A stretch of 16,354 nt of DNA, taken from Dehalococcoidia bacterium (GTDB lineage: Bacteria > Chloroflexota > Dehalococcoidia > Lucifugimonadales > SHYF01). A program made the translations under genes and the position numbers. The first letter of the stretch is position 1; each line of letters starts with the position of its first letter. The notes below the pieces were generated by a model. It was not told the origin of the DNA. It saw only the letters and a list, made by a program, of their open reading frames with translations, and searched no databases. The stretch lies in contig SHYF01000017.1 in assembly GCA_009692985.1 (NCBI GenBank), positions 1 through 16,354 on the forward strand. Direction: 5' to 3'. Shown here piece by piece: positions 7,204 to 14,273 of the stretch.

Positions 7204-8391
7204 TTAGGCCAACACGCCCTCTGCTTTGAGGAACTCAATCCTTGCCGGGCTGTAACCAAGCTCTTGCAGCACCTCCTTCGTATGCTGGCCCAATGTTGGC
7301 ACGGAACGCCAAACCCGCTGCTCCTCCAGATGCTCAGACATCCTGAAAGGGGCATTTACCGCCTTCACCCAGCCCATCCCAGGCTGCTCAAACTGGACGA
7401 TCATTTCGTTGGCTATGACTTGAGGGTCGTCATACAGGTCACCAATGTCGTTCAGCACCGACGCATATTGTCGTTGGGATTTGAGCATAGCCTCCCATTC
7501 AGCCGCAGGCCTGGTAGCAAAGTAGCGAGCCAGGATTTCGCGCAGGACCCCATCATTATGTACCCGTTTTTCCTGCGTACTGAACCTTGGATCCTCCACC
7601 AGGGCCTCAAGCCCTAACGCGCCACAAACGGTTCCCCACCTGTCTCCCCCGGCTCCCATGTATATGTAGCGTCCGTCACTGCACGGGTAGTGACTTGGCA
7701 AACCATCCGACTTGGCTGGATAGCCCCCGGCAATGCCACTAGCTCTCGTCAATTGCAACGCCTGAAGCGCCATGGCACTCTGCAACAAGTTAGCCTCAAC
7801 CTTTTGCCCTTTGCCTGTGCGGTCCCTTTCGTAGAGGGCCAGCACTATCGCGCCGAAGGCAAGCATGGCCGTGGACATGTCAATATGCCACAGGGAGGTC
7901 TGCCCAGGAGGAGAGCTATTGGGTAACCTCCGGGCTGCCAGGTCCCCTGACCTGGCCTGTATTGTCATGTCATTACCAGGCAAATCTGCCTCTGGTCCTT
8001 CGTCGCCGAAGCCCGTAATGGACGCGTACACCAGCCTCGGATTCTTTGCTGCCAGGTCTTCATATGTGAGGCCGTGCCGCTGGCGCGCTCCCACGCGCAC
8101 GTTTATGACAAAAACATCGGCCCGGCGTACCAAGGCGTGGACTATCTCTAACCCGTGGGGTTTCGCATAGTCCACCACAATGGCTCGCTTGTTCCGGTTG
8201 AATGTGAGAATGCGCAGTCCCATTCCAGGCGTATCATGGATTGCCGGCGAGTCACCGCGAGTGGAGTCGCCGGCATGCGGCTCAATCTTGATGACATCCG
8301 CCCCCTGGTCAGCCAGATGCATGGCGGTCATTGGCCCTGCTAGGTGCTGGCAAATTTCCACCACCCTTATGTGGGAAAGCGGCAAAGTCAT
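7204..8391 (-). CDS. Class III (CaiB/BaiF family) CoA transferase
   Basis: A 395-residue family III CoA transferase, which moves coenzyme A between carboxylic acids through an aspartyl-CoA thioester. The N-terminus carries the family pattern VVEICQHLAGPMTAMHLADQGADVIKIEP. The catalytic aspartate is Asp171 in WHIDMSTAM, close to Asp169 of formyl-CoA transferase. LYERDRTGKGQKVEANL follows, again typical. About 400 residues is the usual length. The ATG at 8389-8391 has a near-perfect AGGAGGT ribosome site 5 nt upstream. It lies ahead of the three acyl-CoA dehydrogenases in the same direction, so it plausibly makes the acyl-CoA they oxidise. The gap to ACAD3 is 285 nt, so one transcript is not assured. 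The specific acids used cannot be told. Confidence 0.95.
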   Translation of the reverse strand: MTLPLSHIRVVEICQHLAGPMTAMHLADQGADVIKIEPHAGDSTRGDSPAIHDTPGMGLRILTFNRNKRAIVVDYAKPHGLEIVHALVRRADVFVINVRVGARQRHGLTYEDLAAKNPRLVYASITGFGDEGPEADLPGNDMTIQARSGDLAARRLPNSSPPGQTSLWHIDMSTAMLAFGAIVLALYERDRTGKGQKVEANLLQSAMALQALQLTRASGIAGGYPAKSDGLPSHYPCSDGRYIYMGAGGDRWGTVCGALGLEALVEDPRFSTQEKRVHNDGVLREILARYFATRPAAEWEAMLKSQRQYASVLNDIGDLYDDPQVIANEMIVQFEQPGMGWVKAVNAPFRMSEHLEEQRVWRSVPTLGQHTKEVLQELGYSPARIEFLKAEGVLA

Positions 8392-8571
8392 AGTAACCTC
8401 CTATACCTGATGTCATGTCTAGACTACTCTTTCCACGGGCCTTGGACGGCATGACGGATCGCCTACCGCAGCCGTTGAAACTTTTTCGCCAAGCGGTGGC
8501 CTACCTGGACGCCACATTGGTCTTAACGGGCCTTTCGTGCAAAGCTGGAGACCACCAGCGATACCACCGTT

Positions 8572-9006
8572 CTACCCCAGCTCCTTGAACATCTGCACGT
8601 GGAGTATACCCGCCTCCATGAACGGCTTGCCCTCCTCCCTGTAGCCGTGGCGCGCGTAAAACTCCTTGACGTAGCTCTGCGCATGGAGCGTTATGCGCGG
8701 CACTCGCTGGGCCCGGGCCTGCTCCTCCAGGAACGACAGAATCTTGCCGCCTACCCCCAGGCGGCGCAGCGGCTGGGCCACCGCCATCCGCCCAATGATG
8801 CCGCAGCCGGGTATGCTGAGGATCAACCGCCCTGTGCCCACTACGACGCCGTCACTAAGGGCAACGGCATGTAGGGCCGCTGCGTCCAGGGCATCCGTCT
8901 CCATCTCTTGAGGGACGCCCTGCTCCTGGACAAACACCTGGCGCCGGATGGCACGGGCATCCTCCAATTCTTGCGCTGACCCGGCACGTTTGATGATTAG
9001 AGACAT
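8572..9006 (-). CDS. GNAT family N-acetyltransferase (ElaA/YjcF-like)
   Basis: A 144-residue cytoplasmic acetyltransferase of the GNAT fold. The N-terminal IRRQVFVQEQGVP (residues 20-32) is characteristic of the ElaA/YjcF subgroup. Motif A, which binds the acetyl-CoA pyrophosphate, is IGRMAVAQPLRRLGVGGKIL with the R-x-x-G-x-G loop. The end, FYARHGYREEGKPFMEAGILHVQM, matches the FYxxxGF and H-x-x-M close of that group. The acceptor is unknown. The ATG at 9004-9006 has no clear ribosome site, so a leaderless or weakly translated message is possible. It is 180 nt ahead of the CoA transferase; the stretch 8392-8571 between them shows nothing. No functional link to the neighbours is apparent. Confidence 0.9.
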   Translation of the reverse strand: MSLIIKRAGSAQELEDARAIRRQVFVQEQGVPQEMETDALDAAALHAVALSDGVVVGTGRLILSIPGCGIIGRMAVAQPLRRLGVGGKILSFLEEQARAQRVPRITLHAQSYVKEFYARHGYREEGKPFMEAGILHVQMFKELG

Positions 9007-9034
9007 TGTAAAGGCAAGGATTCAAGACGCCTCA

Positions 9035-9050
9035 GCGATTAAGCGATTAA
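9035..9050. repeat. 8-bp tandem direct repeat
   Basis: GCGATTAA occurs twice head-to-tail, just upstream of the GNAT start on the minus strand. It could be an operator half-site pair, but it is short enough to be chance. Confidence 0.3.
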
Positions 9051-9064
9051 TGGTCGCGGAGCTA

Positions 9065-9211
9065 TAGCAGGTTGCTGAACAAGGGAAGTCCAGAGGGACA
9101 AAGCCCCTTTGGTGTGGGTCTGGGGGTATCCCCCAGATATCTCTTTCACCCCCTTCCTAGACAGGAAGGGGGTCAGGGGGATGGTCAAAGAGGTTTTTTA
9201 TCACCCTGAGA
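9065..9211 (+). mobile_element. MITE-like palindromic element, copy 1 (decayed right end)
   Basis: A 147-nt non-coding element. The left end TAGCAGGTTGCTGAA (9065-9079) is identical to an end of copy 2 (10294-10512, opposite orientation). The right end TTTATCACCCTGAGA (9197-9211) is a degenerate inverted match, 11 of 15 against the corresponding end of copy 2. Inside, in order: a hairpin CCAGAGGG/CCCTTTGG (9090-9097 with 9105-9112, one G-T pair), the palindrome TCTGGGGGTATCCCCCAGA (9119-9137), an 11-bp perfect hairpin (9148-9158 with 9163-9173, loop AGAC), and the conserved GGGGATGGTC (9177-9186). It has no coding capacity. It ends 3 nt from the stop codon of the dehydrogenase gene at 9215. 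TA ends suggest an IS630/Tc1-mariner-type origin (inference). Confidence 0.7.
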
Positions 9212-9214
9212 AGC

Positions 9215-10255
9215 CTACGGGATCTGAAGCACTATCTTACCAAAGAAGTCGCGGTCTTCCATCAGTTGATGGGCCTCCCCCGCCTTCTGCAAAGGAAACA
9301 CCTTGCCCACCACGCCGTGGAGCACGCCCATATCCACCAGGCGCATAAAGTCAGCAAACTCGCGGCGGCTGCGATCACCAGAACCCATCACAGTAAGGCC
9401 GCTGATGAACATCCTGCCCAGGTGTATGTTAGCCAGGTGACCAGAGGTGACGCCGCAGGTGATGTATCTGCCGCCACGCTTCATGCTCAGTATGCTTTCT
9501 TCCCACGTAGCTGCGCCAACGCTGTCGAACACCACGTCCACCCCCTCGCCCCCAGCCATCTGGCGGATGGGGCCGCTGAAAGCTGGGGTAGCGGTGTAGT
9601 TGACGCCACCCTCTGCTCCCATCTCTTTGGCTCGCGCTATCTTGGCGTCGCTGCCCGCGGTGACCAGCACACGGGCGTTCAAGGCCCTGGCAATCTCTAT
9701 CCCAGCGCTTCCTACGCCACTGCCGGCAGCGTTGATGAGCACACTCTCGCCGGCGCGGAGTCCAGCCTTGGTCACAAGGCAGTGCCAGGCGGTGTGAAAC
9801 ACCAGAGGGATGGCCGCCGCATGCTCAAAGGACAGCGAGGCAGGAATAGGATATACATTTTGCCAGGGAGCCTTCAGGTACTGGGCATATCCCCCAGCCA
9901 CGTCCACGCCCATGCGCTGCGACCGGCGGCACAGCTCGTCGCGGCCCGTGGCGCAGAACTCGCATTTGCCGCACTTTATAACGTAGTCCACCAGCACCCG
10001 CTGGCCCACCTTGGCCCTGCCATCCGCATCCGGCCCCAGGGCTGCCACCTCCCCCGCCATGTCGCAGCCCAATATGTGGGGGAAAGGCCCCACTCGCACC
10101 CTGTTCCCTCCGGACCGGGCGTAAAGGTCAAGATGGTTGAGTGCTGCGGCGCGCAGCCGCACCAGGACCTCTCCAGGGCCTGGCACCGGCTCCGGCAGGT
10201 CTCCGTAGATAAACTTACCAATATCACCTTGCTCCTGAATGTACATGGCCTTCAT
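9215..10255 (-). CDS. Zinc-binding medium-chain dehydrogenase/reductase (alcohol dehydrogenase or quinone oxidoreductase-like)
   Basis: A 346-residue NAD(P)H-dependent oxidoreductase of the MDR superfamily. A GroES-like N-terminal half carries the structural-zinc cysteines Cys95, Cys98, Cys101 and Cys109 (CGKCEFC...C). The Rossmann half follows, with the AGSGVGSAG dinucleotide loop at 177-185. The catalytic zinc ligands of classical alcohol dehydrogenases are not conserved: the usual Cys is Asn40 (ALNHLD) and the usual GHE motif is GCD (63-65). The lobe zinc is thus kept while the active-site metal is doubtful, as in quinone reductase-like members. The ATG at 10253-10255 has AAGGAGGAT upstream. 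The gene stands alone between two inverted palindromic elements. The substrate is unknown. Confidence 0.92.
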   Translation of the reverse strand: MKAMYIQEQGDIGKFIYGDLPEPVPGPGEVLVRLRAAALNHLDLYARSGGNRVRVGPFPHILGCDMAGEVAALGPDADGRAKVGQRVLVDYVIKCGKCEFCATGRDELCRRSQRMGVDVAGGYAQYLKAPWQNVYPIPASLSFEHAAAIPLVFHTAWHCLVTKAGLRAGESVLINAAGSGVGSAGIEIARALNARVLVTAGSDAKIARAKEMGAEGGVNYTATPAFSGPIRQMAGGEGVDVVFDSVGAATWEESILSMKRGGRYITCGVTSGHLANIHLGRMFISGLTVMGSGDRSRREFADFMRLVDMGVLHGVVGKVFPLQKAGEAHQLMEDRDFFGKIVLQIP

Positions 10256-10293
10256 GCTTAATCCTCCTTCGACATCGTTATATTCCAGACTGA

Positions 10294-10512
10294 TAGCAGG
10301 GTGGTGAAGAACCCTTTTCGACCATCCCCTCCGACTGTGTCGAGAGTCTCGATGAGCGGAGCATCATAGGACCCTGCCACCTTTCTGGCCAGAGCCTGTC
10401 CTGAGTAGGCCGAAGGAAGGTGGCAGGGAGTATGTCTGGGGGTATCCCCCAGACCCCCACCATAGTCCCGACTTGTCGGGACTATGGCCTTCCCTTTTTC
10501 AGCAACCTGCTA
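10294..10512 (-). mobile_element. MITE-like palindromic element, copy 2 (both ends intact)
   Basis: A 219-nt element with 15-nt terminal inverted repeats, TAGCAGGGTGGTGAA at 10294-10308 and the inverse of TAGCAGGTTGCTGAA at 10498-10512 (13 of 15 match). Both ends begin with TA, as after TA-targeted insertion. Inside are a 12-bp hairpin (10372-10383 with 10417-10428), the palindrome TCTGGGGGTATCCCCCAGA (10435-10453) and a 13-bp hairpin (10460-10472 with 10475-10487). CGAGAGTCTCG (10341-10351) is a further small palindrome. GGGGATGGTC of copy 1 is present on the minus strand at 10329-10320. No ORF fits inside. Its edge supplies the TAG stop of the SPFH gene. Confidence 0.75.
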
Positions 10513-11373
10513 GCTCGTGCTACCGCCATCGCCAGCGCGGTTGCCTCCCATACCGCCAATAAAGCTCTGGAGCATGGTGGTGAACTCCAGTGGGAATATG
10601 AACTTGGTGGCAGCACCCTCGCCCAGCTTCTTCAGCGTCTCAAAATACTGGAGGCTCATGGTACGGGCGTCGGCGGTCTGGGCTGCGGCGTTGATCTGGT
10701 TCAGAGCGTTGGCAAACCCCTCAGCATTCAGAATGGCCGCTTGGCGGTTGCCCTCCGCCCGCAGGATAGCCGACTGCCTTTCACCTTCAGCCTGCAAGAT
10801 GGCCGCCTGCCTATCGCCTTCGGCGCGCAGGATAGCTGATGCCTTGATACCTTCAGCCTCTGTGACAGCAGCGCGCCGGACCCGTTCCGCCGCCATCTGG
10901 CGGTTCATGGCGTCCTGGACCTCCTTAGGGGGTATGATCTCGCGTATCTCTACCCTTGTGACCTTCACTCCCCAGTTCTCAGTGGCCTCGTCCAGCTTGG
11001 TACGCAGCACAGAGTTCACCTGGTCGCGCTTGGACAGCACCTCGTCCAGGTCCATGTCGCCCACCACCGCCCGCAGCGTGGTGGTGGCCAGGCCCCTGGC
11101 CATTCCAACAAAGTCCGCCGCTTGCAGGACCGTGGCCTCCACCTTGTCCTCTATCACACGCAGGTAGGTCAGGAAGTCTATGTCTATGGGCGCGTTGTCC
11201 TTGGTGATGCAGGTCTGCCGCGGGATATCCAGGAACGTCTCGCGCAGGTCCACGACCTTTCGAGCCTCCGCAACAGGCCATGTCCATCGGAACCCTGGAC
11301 TACGTACTCCAGTAAATCTGCCCCAGCGGAACACCACCATGCGCTCGTACTGCTTGATAACGTTGATAGCCAT
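10510..11373 (-). CDS. SPFH/band 7 domain protein (stomatin/slipin-like), without its own membrane helix
   Basis: A 287-residue slipin-type SPFH protein, a family that forms membrane scaffolds and is regularly paired with NfeD proteases. The SPFH domain runs from YERMVVFRWGRF (9-20) through DLRETFLDIPRQTCITKDN (42-60) to WGVKVTRVEI (134-143). A helical stalk follows with four 11-residue repeats, EG-x-RQ-x-AIL-x-A, from about 174 to 220. A C-terminal oligomerisation-like region ends in a Gly-rich tail. Slipins normally begin with a hydrophobic anchor; this one starts directly at the domain, and the good GGGAGGG ribosome site shortly before the ATG at 11371-11373 supports that start. It is 39 nt downstream of the NfeD gene, so they form an operon. 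Its TAG stop lies in the terminal repeat of a palindromic element. Confidence 0.93.
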   Translation of the reverse strand: MAINVIKQYERMVVFRWGRFTGVRSPGFRWTWPVAEARKVVDLRETFLDIPRQTCITKDNAPIDIDFLTYLRVIEDKVEATVLQAADFVGMARGLATTTLRAVVGDMDLDEVLSKRDQVNSVLRTKLDEATENWGVKVTRVEIREIIPPKEVQDAMNRQMAAERVRRAAVTEAEGIKASAILRAEGDRQAAILQAEGERQSAILRAEGNRQAAILNAEGFANALNQINAAAQTADARTMSLQYFETLKKLGEGAATKFIFPLEFTTMLQSFIGGMGGNRAGDGGSTS

Positions 11374-11412
11374 GTTTCCCTCCCAGGGTAGAATCGGGTG
11401 GCGCGCCTGGTA

Positions 11413-12819
11413 TTATATTCCCCGGCCTTCGGTCTCCGTGTCGCCACCGCCTGTTCCCACCCGCACCACTGTGACCGTGGCCCCGCTGACCCCAGTAACC
11501 CGGACCTCCTGTCCTGCAGGTATGGTCGTTCTGTCCGCGGAAACGGCGCTCCATTGTTCTCCCGCCACTTGCACCACTCCCCTGGGGGCTAGCTCTGTGG
11601 CCGAGTAGCCTGTTGCGCCAAGCACCCGTGGCGTGTCCTCTCCACCTTGCTCCCGTCGCGACTTTATCATAGTCCAGATGACCCATCCCCCACCCCCTGC
11701 AAGCACCGCCACCGTTGGAACCAGCACCCACAGGCTCACACTTAAGCTCGGCATCGTAGGCGAGCGCGTGGCGCCGTGGAAGAAGAGCAGGAAGCCGCCC
11801 AGTACAAAGCTAACGATAGCGCCAATGCCCAGGATGCCAAAGCCTCCTACGTAAACTTCCAGCACCGCCAGAGCTATTGCCATGAGGATGAGCACCACAC
11901 CCGCCCAGTTTACGGATAGGCTCCCCAAGACCACCAGGGCCACCACCAGTAGGATGGCACCCACGACGCCAGGGGCTATCAGGCCAGGACTTATCAGCTC
12001 CACCAGGAGTCCCAGGCCGCCCAAGGAGAGGAGAAGGAAGGCGATATTGGGGTCGGCGAGGAAGCGGAGGAGCTGATCAACAAGGCTCATATCTGTGGTA
12101 CGCATCACCACGTTCTGGGTGTCCAGGACCACCTTTGGCCCGGTGGGTGGCCGCAGCTGCGCCTCTCGCCCATTGAGCTGTGCCAGTAGGTCGTCCATGT
12201 CACTGGCGATGAAGTCCACCAGGTTGGATTTGACCGCTTCGTCGGCGGTAAAAGAGAGCGCCTGGAGCACAGTGGCCTCCAGCTTCTCAGCGTTACGACC
12301 GCGAAGCGTGGCTATGCCGCGCATCTCGGCGGCGGCATCGCTGAATGCCTTGGATTTGAGGGTCTGGGGAAGGTCTTCGCCCGACGAGCCTACGGGGCTG
12401 GCGGCGCCAATGTTGGTCCCTGGCGCCATGACGGCGAATGTGGCGGCGGCAGTGATAAACGTGCCCGCCGAGGCCGCCTGTGCCCCGCGGGGGGTTACAT
12501 AGACCACCGAAGGCACATCGGCGTTGAGCAGGTGCTGGGTGATCTTGCGTGTGGAGTCCAGAAGGCCGCCGGGGGTGTCTAACTTGATTATGATCAGGGT
12601 TGCTTCATCTTCCTCAGCTCGCCGCACCTCCCGGGCAATGAACCGCTCCGTCACCTGGTTGATGATGCCGTTGACCTCCAGGACCAGAACGTGCCGCTCT
12701 TTGGCATGTGCAACGCCCACCAAGCCAAGGGCCACAGCCCCGATCAGAATCGCCACAACCAGCGGGCGTAAGACCCGTTTGGCGGCTCGTTCAGAACTCA
12801 ATGATAACGGTATCGTCAT
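11413..12819 (-). CDS. NfeD family membrane-bound serine protease (ClpP-class, slipin partner)
   Basis: A 468-residue long-form NfeD protein. A signal/anchor helix (about 19-38) is followed by a ClpP/crotonase-fold protease domain (about 43-205). By comparison with archaeal PH1510 the nucleophile is Ser117 in AQAASAGTF and the likely general base is Lys157 in the KSKAFSDAA segment; the lysine assignment is less certain. DTPGG (81-85) and GRN (174-176) are further family marks. Four to five membrane helices (about 258-385) precede the C-terminal OB-fold (about 398-455). Such proteases cut slipin-type stomatins, and the slipin gene follows 39 nt downstream. The ATG at 12817-12819 lacks a clear ribosome site. 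The family is firm; its role in membrane quality control is by homology. Confidence 0.95.
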   Translation of the reverse strand: MTIPLSLSSERAAKRVLRPLVVAILIGAVALGLVGVAHAKERHVLVLEVNGIINQVTERFIAREVRRAEEDEATLIIIKLDTPGGLLDSTRKITQHLLNADVPSVVYVTPRGAQAASAGTFITAAATFAVMAPGTNIGAASPVGSSGEDLPQTLKSKAFSDAAAEMRGIATLRGRNAEKLEATVLQALSFTADEAVKSNLVDFIASDMDDLLAQLNGREAQLRPPTGPKVVLDTQNVVMRTTDMSLVDQLLRFLADPNIAFLLLSLGGLGLLVELISPGLIAPGVVGAILLVVALVVLGSLSVNWAGVVLILMAIALAVLEVYVGGFGILGIGAIVSFVLGGFLLFFHGATRSPTMPSLSVSLWVLVPTVAVLAGGGGWVIWTMIKSRREQGGEDTPRVLGATGYSATELAPRGVVQVAGEQWSAVSADRTTIPAGQEVRVTGVSGATVTVVRVGTGGGDTETEGRGI

Positions 12820-12858
12820 TGCTGCACGGTTCCATGCGGTTGCATCTTATCAGACCAC

Positions 12859-12886
12859 ATCATATCGTCTCCAGGAAGGAAGTGAA
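12859..12886 (-). promoter_or_regulatory. Putative promoter of the nfeD-slipin operon
   Basis: On the minus strand TTCACT (12886-12881) and TATGAT (12864-12859) are 16 nt apart, and the -10 box ends 40 nt before the NfeD start codon. It lies in the 192-nt divergent spacer (12820-13011) between this operon and the cupredoxin genes. I saw no convincing promoter in that spacer for the plus strand. Confidence 0.35.
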
Positions 12887-13011
12887 ATACACAGAGTAGA
12901 TGAACTAGCAACCATTTGCACGCCAACCCAAGCTGATTCTCCGAGAGTACGAAACCGCTGACATCCACCGTACGTATTGTTCACTGTACCCTTGATCTTG
13001 GGAGCAGCGTC

Positions 13012-13632
13012 TTGTTCCATCTTTCCCTTTTCCGTTTGGCCATCGTTCTTCTGCTGAGCGCAATGAGCGGGACCCTATCAGGTTGTGTTGTAAGAGTGAC
13101 GCCTACTCCAGATGCCAGCCTCACACCGGAGCCGCTGGCGACGCCCTTGCCTACGGCGACGCAAACAGCTACGCTCGTGCCCACGGCCACTCCTGTGCCG
13201 GTGCCTACCGCAACAGCTACGCCTATGCCCGCGCCTGCGGCCACAGCAACAGCTACGACTGCGCCTATATTCGTACCACTGCCCACGGCAACGTCTACTC
13301 TCACAGCTACACCGACGGCGACGGCTACGCGGGTGCCCACGGCCACACCTGTGCCTACGGCGACGCCTAAGATAGTTACCTCACACATTGCCAACTCCAC
13401 GCTTGCAAACCTGACGGCCCGTGTGGGCGACACTGTGAGATGGATCAACGATGACGGAACGTCCCATACCAGCACATCCGGCCAGAACGGCACATTCAAT
13501 GGCAGCGGCTGTGACAGCCCTTTCCTGTCCCTGGGACAGGAATTTAGCCGCACCTTCACTACAACAGGAACGTTCCCGTACACCTGCCGCCTCCATTCCG
13601 ACATGAACGCCACAGTTACTGTGACTGGGTAG
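13012..13632 (+). CDS. Cupredoxin (type 1 copper) lipoprotein with Thr/Pro stalk
   Basis: A 206-residue predicted extracytoplasmic blue copper protein for electron transfer or copper binding. Translation is taken from a TTG at 13012, with GGGAG 7 nt before it; the only in-frame ATG nearby would destroy the signal peptide. The signal helix ends in LSGC, a good lipobox with Cys25 lipidated. A Pro/Thr/Ala stalk of about 90 residues (28-119) leads to a plastocyanin/azurin-like domain (about 121-206). VGDTVRW opens it, and the copper ligands are His152, Cys192, His195 and Met198 (C-x2-H-x2-M). The stalk DNA is built of short GC-rich repeats such as CCTACGGC, which leave all forward frames open. 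It lies 6 nt before a second cupredoxin gene, so the two are probably co-translated. Confidence 0.85.
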   Translation: MFHLSLFRLAIVLLLSAMSGTLSGCVVRVTPTPDASLTPEPLATPLPTATQTATLVPTATPVPVPTATATPMPAPAATATATTAPIFVPLPTATSTLTATPTATATRVPTATPVPTATPKIVTSHIANSTLANLTARVGDTVRWINDDGTSHTSTSGQNGTFNGSGCDSPFLSLGQEFSRTFTTTGTFPYTCRLHSDMNATVTVTG

Positions 13633-13638
13633 CAGAAG

Positions 13639-14273
13639 TTGAAACGCCCAAATAAGAACACAGGAACAGAGAACCGAGCCGTGCGCATCGCAATAGAGGC
13701 AACGGTGATAGCGGCAGTCCTATTGGCTGGCATCCAGGTCTTCCGCTCTACGCAGACCGCCCTGGGCGCTGCCCAGACCGTAAGTATGAACAATCTTTTT
13801 TTTCTCCGGAACCTGCTACCATCACCGTAGGCGACACTATCACCTGGACAAACAATAGCGGTGTGACACACACCACTACCAACGGCGTTCGGGGTAGCGG
13901 CACCGCTGGCAACATATGGGACCAGACGGTCTCTTCTGGATCGTCTTCCACGACGGTGGCGTTCAACTCCACAGGCACGTTCAACTACTTTTGCAGCTTC
14001 CACTCTGGCATGGACGGGACAATCATTGTGGAAGCGGCTGAGCCCACTCCTACGCCCACGGCTACACCAAGGCCTACACCCGTGCCGCCAACGGCTACCG
14101 CTACTCCAACGCCTACGCCCGTACCGCCAACGGCTACACCAACGCCGACTCCTACACCGATCCCTGGGATCTCGACCGCAGGCGTGTTGACCTTGGCTTC
14201 GTTATTTGCCTTGCTCCTCACAGATAGGCTGCGTCGCCGCCAACTCCAACCGCCACCAGGTGGTCTGCGTTAG
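13639..14273 (+). CDS. Second cupredoxin with C-terminal anchor, split by a frameshift at a T8 run
   Basis: Two frames together encode one cupredoxin. The first starts at TTG 13639 (GTG 13681 is an alternative) and gives a signal helix ending in ALGAA, then VSMNNLFF, before stopping at 13828-13830. The second, in the -1 frame, continues from 13803 with SPEPATITVGDTITW and runs to TAG 14271-14273. Joined, they give 211 residues with ligands His78, Cys119, His122 and Met125. A Thr/Pro stalk follows (about 136-175), then a C-terminal hydrophobic helix and the basic tail RLRRRQ. The shift falls in eight T residues (13796-13803), and in the zero frame these form the heptamer T TTT TTT. This may be programmed -1 frameshifting, transcript slippage, a mutation or an assembly error. 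The domain call is firm; expression of the fused product is uncertain. Confidence 0.7.

Noticed and set aside
9266..10261. 331-codon open frame on the plus strand opposite the MDR gene
   Set aside because: Antisense shadow of a gene with intact zinc cysteines and Rossmann loop; the translation is His/Ala-rich and unlike a protein family.
9119..10453. The two TCTGGGGGTATCCCCCAGA palindromes as a CRISPR or plasmid iteron signal
   Set aside because: Only two copies over 1 kb apart, each embedded in the same larger element with terminal repeats; no spacer array, Cas or replication gene.
13083..13375. Tyr/Gly/His-rich and Arg-rich frames overlapping the first cupredoxin stalk
   Set aside because: Alternative frames of short repeats that lack stop codons; no start signal and no domain.
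12981..14003. 340-codon open frame on the minus strand opposite the cupredoxins
   Set aside because: It is the mirror of the repetitive Thr/Pro stalk DNA (Val/Gly-rich repeats), with no domain. The plus strand has a lipobox, copper ligands and a ribosome site.
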